Both the position numbers and the translations under genes were made by a program. A DNA stretch of 60,139 nt, taken from Anaerolineaceae bacterium UBA5211. GTDB lineage: Bacteria; Chloroflexota; Anaerolineae; Anaerolineales; Anaerolineaceae. The stretch lies in assembly GCA_002412595.1 (NCBI GenBank), contig DHVJ01000056.1:1-60139 (forward strand), given 5' to 3'. The notes below the pieces were generated by a model. The model had not been told where the DNA came from and made no database searches. It saw only the letters and a program-made list of their open reading frames with translations. Of the stretch, positions 15,194 through 25,206 are shown one piece after another (position 1 is the first letter of the stretch; the number at the start of each line of letters is the position of its first letter).

Positions 15194-16633
15194 TCAGGCA
15201 ATCACTGCTTCAATTCCCATAACTTTGGAAAATTCAACAATATCATCCACGTAATCTCCGTAAACCCATGCAAAGTGATGTCCGAATGATGCTTCTTTTT
15301 TGTGGAAATCACGGGAATCATTTACCGAGAAGCGTACTGCATGCTTACACTCTTGAGTGAGAAAATCATCGCAGCCTGTGATTGTGCCTTTTGCAATCAT
15401 GATTTTGTCCATGCGTGGGGACAGATTGATCATGGTCATATCCTGCCCAACGTCCTTTGCAAAATCGTATCGCATTGTAGCGCCCCAATTGCCTTTTGTG
15501 AAGCTGACATAATCAATAGGAAGGGGTTCATTGTCATAACCTTTCATATACATGGAGGAGACATCGTGAAGAATGCGCATAGTGTTGTTATTCATCTCAT
15601 CTAAAATGACCATACAGTTACCCATGTGCGGTGCTTTTTTTGCCAGACCCATCAGGATCTCAATAGCGATGATAGCGCCTATATCCGATGCACATGCAGA
15701 AGGAATACCCTGGTCTTTCAACAGTGAATGTGTGAGGCAAAATGTCAATTCACGCTTGTTAAGTTCCTGAGTGGCGCACATTTCAAAACACGGAAGTGTA
15801 AAGGCGTTACAGTCATATTGCTTCATGACTTTGTTAACAGCGATATAAAATTTCACATCGTTTAGAACATTCTCGGCAGGCATATGAACGCCATTTGCGT
15901 TTTCTACCAAATCATTGGTAATTATTTTTGCTTCTTCAATATCCTGATCCGTTAATTCATCGAGTACCTTGAAGAACTCCATAGCGTTGAAATTTAAGAT
16001 TTCAGTACCGAAGCGATTGGTAATATCGCTTAGATCAATAAATGAGCTAACACAACCAAATGAAAGAACGTTATTCCTGATTCCGTAAAGGATTTTTGTT
16101 TTACTTAACGCTTTGCGAACGTATAAAATACGAAACATCCGATTCAACTCTTCATAGTTTAGGGCATTGTAAACTTCCTTATATTCCAGTGCAAACAGAT
16201 GCGCGGAAGCATCAATGCCGCCAAGTCGAGAATAAGGATTGGTGGACAGCGGACAAAATGCAATTGGTTTATTTGTTCTTTTGGCAATTATTGTTGAGAG
16301 ATACGAAATAAGTCGTGTACCTGAAATCAGATAAACGTCAACTCTTGGATCGTTTTCGAGTACGGCGCTGAGTGCTTTTTCTTTTACAGCAAAATCTTCA
16401 TGCCATTCAAGATACTTCGTATCTAGCAGCTCGATATTATCTGACACTACGAATTCTTTAATTTCATTATTGAATTGCGATAACTTTATTTCAGAAGCGT
16501 TCTTTTCGTATTCATATGACAATTGCTCTCCAAATCCATATCGACATGGCCCCATAAAGATATCTAAATGAACAAGGCTGATAAAAATAGGTTGAACAAC
16601 CAACTTTTCTGATAAGATGCTCATGCTATGCAT
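15194..16633 (-). CDS. L-fucose/L-arabinose isomerase-fold protein
   Basis: A 479-aa protein resembling the FucI/AraA ketol-isomerase fold. Seen: an N-terminal domain with DVYLISGTRLISYLSTIIAK; a middle domain with FTLPCFEMCATQELNKRELTFCLTHSLL and GIPSACASDIGAIIAIEIL; and the C-terminal FGHHFAWVYGDY, a metal-binding type His motif of this fold. Such enzymes interconvert aldoses and ketoses using Mn. Overall similarity to characterised isomerases is weak, and the substrate is probably a sugar or sugar acid of this locus. The start at 16633 has AGGAG 8 nt upstream; in-frame ATGs further up lack one. A TATAAT abuts the operator candidate at 16666-16679, tying the gene to the SorC-type regulon. 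Confidence 0.65.
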   Translation of the reverse strand: MHSMSILSEKLVVQPIFISLVHLDIFMGPCRYGFGEQLSYEYEKNASEIKLSQFNNEIKEFVVSDNIELLDTKYLEWHEDFAVKEKALSAVLENDPRVDVYLISGTRLISYLSTIIAKRTNKPIAFCPLSTNPYSRLGGIDASAHLFALEYKEVYNALNYEELNRMFRILYVRKALSKTKILYGIRNNVLSFGCVSSFIDLSDITNRFGTEILNFNAMEFFKVLDELTDQDIEEAKIITNDLVENANGVHMPAENVLNDVKFYIAVNKVMKQYDCNAFTLPCFEMCATQELNKRELTFCLTHSLLKDQGIPSACASDIGAIIAIEILMGLAKKAPHMGNCMVILDEMNNNTMRILHDVSSMYMKGYDNEPLPIDYVSFTKGNWGATMRYDFAKDVGQDMTMINLSPRMDKIMIAKGTITGCDDFLTQECKHAVRFSVNDSRDFHKKEASFGHHFAWVYGDYVDDIVEFSKVMGIEAVIA

Positions 16634-16665
16634 AACAAATTCTCCTGAAATTAATTTCATAGTAC

Positions 16666-16684
16666 TAAACATTGGTACATTATA
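16666..16684 (-). promoter_or_regulatory. Promoter -10 with overlapping TGTACNNATGTT operator
   Basis: On the minus strand TATAAT (16684-16679) runs straight into TGTACCAATGTTTA (16679-16666). Binding here would cover the transcription start, a repressor arrangement. A palindromic AAGCGCTT core (about 16689-16696), resembling LacI-family/cre sites, lies just upstream between -10 and -35. Confidence 0.55.
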
Positions 16685-16862
16685 CTACAAGCGCTTAATT
16701 GACCTTATCCCAATATATGCATTCATATTAAAAAATACCGTATAAATACGGTACTTAAATGGCGCATCACGGAACCGAATGCTGAACAGGCTGAGTAAGC
16801 GTCAGCTGTCATTGATATGCTTGAAAGATAGAAGTTGGGTATCTGATTCTGGAAGAATAAGG

Positions 16863-16935
16863 CGCCCCCGCAGAGATTCGAACTCTGAACCTACTGATTC
16901 GAAGTCAGGCGCTCTGTCCATTGAGCTACGGGGGC
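16863..16935 (-). tRNA. tRNA-Arg (anticodon TCG)
   Basis: Read on the minus strand: acceptor stem GCCCCCG/CGGGGGC, D-arm GCTC...GAGC, anticodon loop CTTCGAA with anticodon TCG (reads CGA), and a T-arm containing the GTTCGAATC motif. The length is 73 nt with discriminator G; CCA is not encoded. Its 3' end is duplicated at 1685-1702 (exact) and 500-518 (degenerate), which marks it as an integration site. It is the only RNA gene of this class in the window. Confidence 0.93.
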
Positions 16936-17027
16936 GTGTTGTAAATTATACCCGAATGTGACAAGGCATTATTGTTCTTTTATCCTGCATGAATGTGTTA
17001 ATAATGCCTTAATAAGCTGGTATATAC

Positions 17028-17055
17028 TTGACAATACCGTAAAACATTGTATTAT
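17028..17055 (+). promoter_or_regulatory. Promoter of the c-di-GMP riboswitch transcript
   Basis: TTGACA (17028-17033), 16 nt, TATTAT (17050-17055). The predicted start, near 17062, is a few bases before the P1 stem of the riboswitch. Confidence 0.6.
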
Positions 17056-17066
17056 AAATACAGGTA

Positions 17067-17164
17067 AGACTCGATAATAGCAAACCTGCTGAAAAGCAGA
17101 GACGCAAAGCCATGGGTCTAAGGCTGATGAGAATCAGCTATGATCGCCAAGCCGCCGAAAGTCT
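17067..17164 (+). ncRNA. Cyclic di-GMP-I (GEMM) riboswitch
   Basis: The conserved GEMM core is present in order: GCAAACC (17080-17086); a stem with a GAAA-type loop (CTGCTGAAAAGCAG); the GACGCAAAGCC receptor; GGGTCTAAGG; a second stem (CTGATGAGAATCAG); then ATGATCGCCAAGCCGCCG. AGACT (17067-17071) pairs with AGTCT (17160-17164) to close P1. Members of this class bind c-di-GMP and control motility, pilus or surface genes. Downstream are a hairpin (17161-17187), an intrinsic terminator (17251-17283) and a Flp-type pilin locus, so the switch most likely controls read-through into pilin genes. Confidence 0.92.
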
Positions 17165-17187
17165 GTTTGCTTTTTTAAGCAAAAGAC
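17161..17187 (+). other. Hairpin overlapping the riboswitch 3' edge
   Basis: TTTGCTT and AAGCAAA flank a T4 loop; the outer GTCT/AGAC also pair around a bulged G. Because GTCT is shared with P1 of the riboswitch, this hairpin and the ligand-bound aptamer may exclude each other. Confidence 0.45.
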
Positions 17188-17250
17188 AACATAGAAGTTT
17201 CATTCTAGCAACACAGATCCCATTGAGGGATTGGTGTAAGCATACATAGG

Positions 17251-17283
17251 CGGATTTGGCTTTAGACCAAGTCCGTTTTTTTT
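17251..17283 (+). terminator. Intrinsic terminator between riboswitch and pilin genes
   Basis: CGGATTTGG (17251-17259) pairs with CCAAGTCCG (17267-17275, one G-T wobble), loop CTTTAGA, followed by eight T (17276-17283). It lies about 25 nt before the pilin ribosome-binding site, the classic position for a riboswitch-controlled terminator. Confidence 0.8.
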
Positions 17284-17306
17284 ATCGGGCTGATGGAGAA
17301 GGATTG

Positions 17307-17413
17307 ATGCGAATCGCAAAGGCGCGACCATAGCAGAGTATGCCGTAATCGCGGTGGTATTGATCCTGGTGGCGATCGTGGCCAAGATCAACGATCTGGT
17401 CACCAATATGTAG
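17307..17413 (+). pseudogene. Flp/Tad-type pilin, frameshifted near its start
   Basis: GGAGAAGG precedes ATG 17307, which opens MRIAK. The frame then hits a stop after a few codons. One frame over, from 17318 to the TAG at 17411-17413, runs KGATIAEYAVIAVVLILVAI and VAKINDLVTNM. This is the signature of a class IVb Flp pilin (cleavage after G, E at +5-like position, hydrophobic stretch). A single missing A in the AAA at 17318-17320 explains the break. It directly follows the c-di-GMP switch and its terminator. Either the gene is decayed or the base is a sequencing gap. Confidence 0.6.
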
Positions 17414-17439
17414 CCGTTTAAGAGCGAAGGAAGAGCAAA

Positions 17440-17885
17440 ATGGCGTGGCAAAGGAGACAGAGCAAAGGGGGAAGCTCGATGGCAGAAGCGGCCATCACCC
17501 TGCCGGTGGTGGTGCTACTGACCTTTGCCATGGTGAACCTGGCGAGGCCTGGTACGCAGCAGTGGCTGCAAGTAACGCAGCGAATTATGGAATGCGGGTA
17601 GGGTCGGTATCACAGGCCAACCCGGCGGCCAATGCCGTAGCAGCTACACAAGGCCGACTGGATGCCATCTCGGTAGGGACGTACGCGATCAGTGCGAGCG
17701 GGAGAGGGTATCGAGGCGCGCAGGTAAATGTTTTGGTGGATTGGGCAGTGCCAAACTATACAGGAATTCTGATAACCTACATAGGCGGCGGCGATCAGAT
17801 GAACTTTGAAGGCACTGCCCTTTCTACATTCCGCCAGGAGAGGTGGGGATCAAAAAATTCTTGCGGGATTGCAAGGGCTATGTAA
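17440..17885 (+). pseudogene. TadE-like pseudopilin, frameshifted
   Basis: ATG 17440 opens MAWQRRQSKGGSSMAEAAIT and LPVVVLLTFAMVNLA, an N-terminal TadE-type pseudopilin helix. That frame ends at TAG 17599-17601. The continuation is in another frame: WYAAVAASNAANYGMRVGSV, QGRLDAISVGTYAIS, VLVDWAVPNYTGIL, then GTALSTFRQERW, the usual TadE-like C-terminal half. The switch occurs near 17540. TadE-like proteins are minor pilins of the Tad secretion system, anchored in the membrane. The reading frame of the second half overlaps the next gene by about 40 nt. Confidence 0.6.
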
Positions 17886-18282
17886 TGCTCTATTCAGTGA
17901 TGCTGATCACGTTGGTGGCTATGCCGATGTTGATCCTCTCGTCGGAAATTGTGCGGGTGATGTATGTGGGTGTGCATATCCAAACTACTGTGGATAGCGC
18001 CTGCACCGCTGCTGTTCAAGCCGTGGATGTGCCATATTTTATCCAAATGGTGTGGTGTGTATTGACAGTTCAACCGCCGCAGGTAATGCAATCCGTGAGT
18101 TTAACAGTACAGTAGCCCAATCGAGTATTGAGAGATATAGCCCGGTTTTGACAGCTGCAAATATTGTGGATGATCATATTGTGGAATGCCGCGCTTCGGC
18201 CCAGATGATCTGGACGCTGCCGGGTGTGGCGCCCTTGACGTTCAATGTGATTTCTGCAGCCGAAGCGGAGGCAAGACGATAA
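17843..18282 (+). pseudogene. Tad-like membrane-anchored protein (TadG-type N-terminus), frameshifted
   Basis: From GTG 17843 (AGGAG just upstream) the frame encodes a single N-terminal membrane helix (GYVMLYSVMLITLVAMPMLI) and IQTTVDSACTAAVQAVDVP, typical of Flp-associated TadG-type proteins. It breaks near 18046 at an AAA: the second half (NGVVCIDSSTAAGNAIREFN through VISAAEAEARR) is in the -1 frame and ends at 18282. One missing A restores the frame. With the pilin and TadE-like genes this makes three single-base breaks within about 750 bp, while other genes of similar composition in the window are intact. Confidence 0.55.
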
Positions 18283-18359
18283 GAGAGAATTATCGAGAGT
18301 TTGTCTGGTTTAATCAATTAAGAATTTTAAATTGATTTCCTCTTTTTCCCATAAAAAAA

Positions 18360-18977
18360 TTAACGGACTTTGATCTGTACCCAGATTTTGGCAAATCGGT
18401 AGCCATCATCCGATTCGATTGACCATTCGCCTTTGTAAGTGCCGGGCGTTGGCGGTGCCTTAAAATCCACGGACAGTACGACCACGCCGCCAGGGAGGAC
18501 TTCATGGGGTAATTCTGAGGCGATCACGCCGCTCAACGAATTACCGCTGGTGAAAACCAGGTGATAATCGGTATCCCAGGTACATTGACCGGTGTTGCGG
18601 ATAGTCCAGGTTTTTGTGAAAGTATCCCCGGGACTGAAAATGGTGTTATCCGGTATGGTTTCTGTCACAAAAGTGGCACTATTGCAGTAGCTGGTTATCT
18701 TTGTGCGGCCGCCGCTGTCGCTGGGAATATACTGATTGTAGTAAGGGCCGTACCAACTGGTGGCCTGCGGAGTATAGGTTGGTTCGGGTGTGTAGGTTGG
18801 GTAGGGGGTATATGTGGCGGCGGCTTTCACCGTTGCGGTTTCATCCAAAATTTCTCCCAGCGCTTTCTGCACTTCGGTTGCCACAGCTTGATCTTGGGTC
18901 ATGATCTGCGGAAAATAGCAGGCAGAGGAAATGAACAAAATTGTCAGAGTTGCTGCAAGCACAGGATATTTTTTCAT
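18360..18977 (-). CDS. Lipoprotein with NBR1-type Ig-like domain
   Basis: A 205-aa secreted lipoprotein. The signal peptide ends in the lipobox ISSAC (Cys20). A Thr/Pro/Tyr linker (TYTPYPTYTPEPTYTP) spans about residues 55-72. The C-terminal 105 residues form an NBR1-like Ig domain: FSPGDTFTKTWTIRNTGQCTWDTDYHLVF, GGVVVLSVDFKAPPTPGTYKG and WIQ-like strand ends. This domain is common on bacterial surface proteins and is thought to mediate binding; a function here is not known. The next lipoprotein gene lies 9 nt upstream, so both are in one transcript. Both share the N-terminal pattern (D.AIATEV..AL...) after the lipid Cys. Confidence 0.8.
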   Translation of the reverse strand: MKKYPVLAATLTILFISSACYFPQIMTQDQAVATEVQKALGEILDETATVKAAATYTPYPTYTPEPTYTPQATSWYGPYYNQYIPSDSGGRTKITSYCNSATFVTETIPDNTIFSPGDTFTKTWTIRNTGQCTWDTDYHLVFTSGNSLSGVIASELPHEVLPGGVVVLSVDFKAPPTPGTYKGEWSIESDDGYRFAKIWVQIKVR

Positions 18978-18986
18978 ATTCTTTTC

Positions 18987-19337
18987 CTAATCTCTTGGCA
19001 TGGGAGGTCTGGGATTGCTGCTTGTATTTGCAGGTGGCATACCTCCAGGTTGAGTATTATAGGCAGGCGGCATCCTGTAATTATTATAATAGTTTTCCTG
19101 TAGCTGCGGCATAAACGTAGGGACGGGTGTGTAGGTGGGATAAGGCGTATAAGTCGGGTAGGGCGTGTAAGTTGGAGAAGCTGCTTCAGCCTCAGCGGTT
19201 TGTTCCAGGGCATCTTCCAAAGCTTCGGAAACCTGGGTAGCGATTGCGTCGTCGGAGCTGATTATGCTGGAGCAAGCGGAAAACAGGAGGCTTGTTGACA
19301 CCAGCGTGCAGATTAGGATTAAACTCTTCTTTTCCAT
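18987..19337 (-). CDS. Small lipoprotein with TYTPYP repeat
   Basis: A 116-aa lipoprotein: signal peptide with lipobox LLFSAC, then DDAIATQVSEALEDALEQTA (a helix also found in the neighbouring lipoprotein), a repeat of the unit TYTPYP, and a Pro/Asn/Tyr-rich tail. There is no Ig domain, so it looks like a shortened paralog of the protein encoded just downstream (18360-18977). GGAG lies about 9 nt before ATG 19337; a longer frame upstream lacks a ribosome-binding site. The function is unknown. The Tyr/Pro repeat could span or bind the cell wall. Confidence 0.7.
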   Translation of the reverse strand: MEKKSLILICTLVSTSLLFSACSSIISSDDAIATQVSEALEDALEQTAEAEAASPTYTPYPTYTPYPTYTPVPTFMPQLQENYYNNYRMPPAYNTQPGGMPPANTSSNPRPPMPRD

Positions 19338-19544
19338 TGAAATACTCCGATCCTTGATTAATAAATCGAAATTTAAAGTCACTTATAGTATGGGCATTCG
19401 TGCTCATTCACACAAGTGAGAAGGGCTATTATTAAATAATACTGCCATAATATCCAGGCATGATAGCAGTAACATTACACTGGTCTAACAATCCTGTTAG
19501 AGAATAAATATCTTCTACCCGCTTGTTCCTCCAGCAGAACTTCC

Positions 19545-20594
19545 TTAACCGGAAGTGCTGCTGGTTGGCACTGTGGTTGGCACTGCGGTTGGCACTGTGG
19601 TAGGCACACTGGTCGGTACAGAGGTCGCAGTTGGCGCGGTAGTGGGTGTGCTGGTTGGACTGGTGCAGGTCAGTGTTAATTTTGCCGATCCGAAAGTTTG
19701 ATTATTGGGGTCATCAATATATACCTTGACCCAATAGGAACCGCTGCTACTGAGCGTCCATGATCCACTTACAGTTTGGGTTTCATCCTCATCAAATTCC
19801 AGCGTTTTTGAGGAACTGGTGCTTCCGTCGCTATATTTGAAATAATAAACCACATCGCCTTCACCTTCGGTGGTGATGTAGGCTTTATATGTGTATGTAT
19901 AGGGGCAGAGGCCGGAATACGTTTCGGCGGAGGAGAATGAGACGCTGCTGACATAAAAATCATCATCATCGTCGTCCACCACAATGATGACCGTCATGTA
20001 AACAATGTAGGTACCATCTTCAGCTTGTAGGGCCCATTTACCGGTGTAGGTTCCGTCGGATGAAGGCGCGGTTAAATCTACCGATGCGGTGATGTATTCT
20101 CCGGGATCTACTTCTGTACCGATGTCCTCGGAGGAATCCCCGTCCATTAGGCTGCCACTGACGAAAACCAACAGTGTGTCCTCATCCCAGGTGCAGGTGC
20201 CTGCGTTGACAATGGTCCATGTTTTCGTGAATTCTTCGTCCTGGTCCATTTCGGTGTAATCCGAAATAGTCTCTGACGTAATGCTGGCAGCATAACAAGC
20301 CTGCACATTATAGCTTTGAGTCATGGGCTGGAATCCGGTTGAGTCGGTAGCTTCTTCCGTCGGGGTGACGGTGGGAAGCGGGGTGGAAGTCGCTTCTGTT
20401 TCAGTCTCCTGGTTTTGGAGCTCAGACTGAAAAACACTCAATGTTTGTGCAACGGTGGTCCCTAAAATTTCCACATCACTTAATGGTGTGGGTGTAGCTT
20501 CTTCTTTATCTCCAGCCAACGGGAAGTTGCATGCTGATAACAACCCGCAAATAAGTATCCCAATGATTAAAAAATCCCTTGTCTTTTTTTTCAT
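19545..20594 (-). CDS. Lipoprotein with NBR1-type Ig-like domain and Ser/Thr/Pro tail
   Basis: A 349-aa surface lipoprotein. The lipobox is LLSAC (Cys22). An acidic Thr/Pro linker precedes an NBR1-like Ig domain (about residues 100-205: DEEFTKTWTIVNAGTCTWDEDTLLVF through GTYTGKWALQAEDG). An Asp run (DDDDDD) follows, then a second beta-sandwich (YVSSVSFSSAETYSGLCPYT to SGSYWVKVYIDDPNNQTF). The tail repeats PT(S/T/A)VP, the same low-complexity unit as in the large secreted proteins at 49.7-59.5 kb. It is a cousin of the lipoprotein at 18360-18977. The role is unknown; attachment of surface assemblies or glycans is possible. Confidence 0.8.
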   Translation of the reverse strand: MKKKTRDFLIIGILICGLLSACNFPLAGDKEEATPTPLSDVEILGTTVAQTLSVFQSELQNQETETEATSTPLPTVTPTEEATDSTGFQPMTQSYNVQACYAASITSETISDYTEMDQDEEFTKTWTIVNAGTCTWDEDTLLVFVSGSLMDGDSSEDIGTEVDPGEYITASVDLTAPSSDGTYTGKWALQAEDGTYIVYMTVIIVVDDDDDDFYVSSVSFSSAETYSGLCPYTYTYKAYITTEGEGDVVYYFKYSDGSTSSSKTLEFDEDETQTVSGSWTLSSSGSYWVKVYIDDPNNQTFGSAKLTLTCTSPTSTPTTAPTATSVPTSVPTTVPTAVPTTVPTSSTSG

Positions 20595-20797
20595 GATTGT
20601 GTCTCCTGTTTGATTGCGATTCTATTAGATATGTAAATTGATTGAAAAGTGACTTGAAAAATATACCTGTATGACGAATGTAATCCGTGTACATTACAAG
20701 CGGGGTGAGCTGCGGATAAAAAAGTGAAAAGATTATGACGTATTACACATATAATTAGCATGGATAAATCAGAATTTGGAGCGGTCAAGGAGTACGG

Positions 20798-22105
20798 ATG
20801 AAGAAATCATTAATTATGTGGATGGAAAAAATTGATGGTTGGAAAGAAGGAGCATTCCCCTATGTTCTTTTAGCCATCATTGGTTATGCCTTCTATAACG
20901 TAGCACTGCGCTTTGTGCCGGTAGATTTTGATGATTTGGTGCTTTTATCTTCAGCCAAAGCGGAGGACAATCCCCTGTCTTTCTTTGCGGGTGATTGGGG
21001 CTTTGGCAACTACGGTTACCGCCCGCTGCATTCTTTGTCATTGTGGCTGTCTTATCGGATATTTGGGGTATCTTCCGGTCCGGCGCAATTACTTAACCTT
21101 TGCCTGCACATTGCGGTGGTGCTGCTTTTATACGCGCTGCTGGTGAAGCTGCTGACTTCCCGCCATTGGGTGATTGCATTTGTGCTTTCCTGCACTGCGC
21201 TGATTTCGCTTTATACGGTCAGCGGCCCGACTTGGGTTTCCGACCGGCCGACCCTCTTGGTGGCTTTCTTTCTGCTGATCCTGCTGAACTATTTGGCGCG
21301 TTTGCCGGAAAAAGAGAACCCTAAGACGAGGGTATTACTGCTGCTTTCCCTGCTGGCTTTGATGAGCAAGGAATCAGGTTTAATCCTGCCTCTGATTAGT
21401 TTGTACTATCTGGTTTTTGAACTGCGCGTCCGTTTGAAAGATCCTTCAGTTCTTGCACTGGTAGTGCTGTTGGCGATTTACAGCATCATGCGTTTTGTAA
21501 TTTTCGGTTCAAACGCTGCCACCTATACTGAGAGTGGCTACCTGTTGGGGAAGACTTATTATGAAAACCTGGGCGCTCTGCAGGGAGGGGCGCGGTTGGC
21601 GGCTTACTTCGAAAATGTGATCAAGAATATCCTGGCGGTGTTCCTACCCATCTTTGACGGCCAGGGGAAACTCTCCGTGATCGGCACAAAAATGAACTCG
21701 TTGGTGGTGATAGCTTGCACGCTGTTGCTCTTCCTGCTTGGTCTGGGTAAGAAATTATCACGTTTCCAACGTGTCAGCCTGGTGATCATTGTTTTGAATG
21801 GGTTGATCCATTTCCAACTCTTTCGCTATCGCACATTGTATATTCCACAAATGGCTTTCGTAATCTTTGTGGCCGCATCGGATAAATTGAGAGAGGAAGC
21901 GGGCGCACGCCGGGCGCTGCTCTTCCTGGCAGCTGCGCTGTTGGTGTTTTGGAACATGAAAATGATTGGCGAGAACCTGGATCTGGAAATGTTCGACCGC
22001 ATGGCGCAGATCCGGGAAGCAACCTTTGAACAGGATATCCTGGCGACCTCCAACCGCATTGACCCGGGCATTGTGAAGGAAATCATCCTGAAGTACCGGC
22101 ATTAA
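20798..22105 (+). CDS. Polytopic GT-C-type glycosyltransferase-like membrane protein
   Basis: A 435-aa integral membrane protein with about ten hydrophobic helices. The first periplasmic loop carries an acidic pair in PVDFDDLVLLSS, the position of the catalytic Asp motif in GT-C enzymes (protein O-mannosyltransferase and ArnT-like). GNYGYRPLHSLSLWLSYRIFG follows, as in related lipid-linked sugar transferases. It would transfer sugar from a polyprenyl-phosphate donor to an extracellular acceptor. The Thr/Ser-rich lipoproteins next to it are candidate acceptors; this is inference. It stands alone on the plus strand and ends in a hairpin terminator at 22151-22175. Confidence 0.65.
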   Translation: MKKSLIMWMEKIDGWKEGAFPYVLLAIIGYAFYNVALRFVPVDFDDLVLLSSAKAEDNPLSFFAGDWGFGNYGYRPLHSLSLWLSYRIFGVSSGPAQLLNLCLHIAVVLLLYALLVKLLTSRHWVIAFVLSCTALISLYTVSGPTWVSDRPTLLVAFFLLILLNYLARLPEKENPKTRVLLLLSLLALMSKESGLILPLISLYYLVFELRVRLKDPSVLALVVLLAIYSIMRFVIFGSNAATYTESGYLLGKTYYENLGALQGGARLAAYFENVIKNILAVFLPIFDGQGKLSVIGTKMNSLVVIACTLLLFLLGLGKKLSRFQRVSLVIIVLNGLIHFQLFRYRTLYIPQMAFVIFVAASDKLREEAGARRALLFLAAALLVFWNMKMIGENLDLEMFDRMAQIREATFEQDILATSNRIDPGIVKEIILKYRH

Positions 22106-22150
22106 GAATAGCAGGTTGGGCATTCCTGCCTGATGGGGCATGATAATCAT

Positions 22151-22175
22151 ATAGGCGGCTTTTAAAGCCGCCTAT
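22151..22175 (+). terminator. Hairpin terminator after the membrane glycosyltransferase
   Basis: ATAGGCGGC and GCCGCCTAT pair around TTTTAAA, 46 nt past the stop. The T run is weak (TGTAATTA). In 22176-22495 there is also a perfect 9-bp hairpin, GAGGCTTGC/GCAAGCCTC (22314-22335), and a TGTGTGCATCTGTGG-type intergenic repeat (about 22460-22490), but no gene. Confidence 0.6.
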
Positions 22176-22495
22176 TGTAATTAATTGTGCCAACCGAGAT
22201 TCATCACTACTTTCGGAATGACATTGGAAAGAGGAAGTGGTACCCTAAATGACTTGCCTGTCTGTGTTTTTGTGAATTGCAAAGGTTTATGTAAGTGTGG
22301 AGCTGAGATTACCGAGGCTTGCACCAGCAAGCCTCGCAAGGACATGACTGGGAGGTTTGTAATTTGCGTTTCTTAATAGGGAGTGCCTGAAAGAAAATCG
22401 TTGTCACACACACCCTGGAGGAAATAGGTGAATGTGTGACCTATTTAGACATTTGAAAATCTGTGTTTATTTGTGTGCATCTGTGGTTAAAGAAA

Positions 22496-22527
22496 AGAGA
22501 CCGGCAAGCATGGGTTTACCGGTCTCT
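22496..22527 (-). terminator. Terminator of clpB
   Basis: On the minus strand AGAGACCGG and CCGGTCTCT pair with a 14-nt loop, followed by TTTTCTTT. It lies 11 nt past the clpB stop. Confidence 0.75.
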
Positions 22528-22537
22528 CTATTATCGA

Positions 22538-25111
<2,574 letters not shown>

Positions 25112-25206
25112 AATTACCTCTATTAATCCCTAATTTTCCAACATTAGGATAATGGATGGATGTCAATATATTATAGGAAGAGCGTAAGAATAAAATTAAA
25201 AAACGG

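Noticed and set aside
1685..16935. An active integrative element.
   Set aside because: The repeats support past integration, but no integrase, relaxase or excision gene lies between them.
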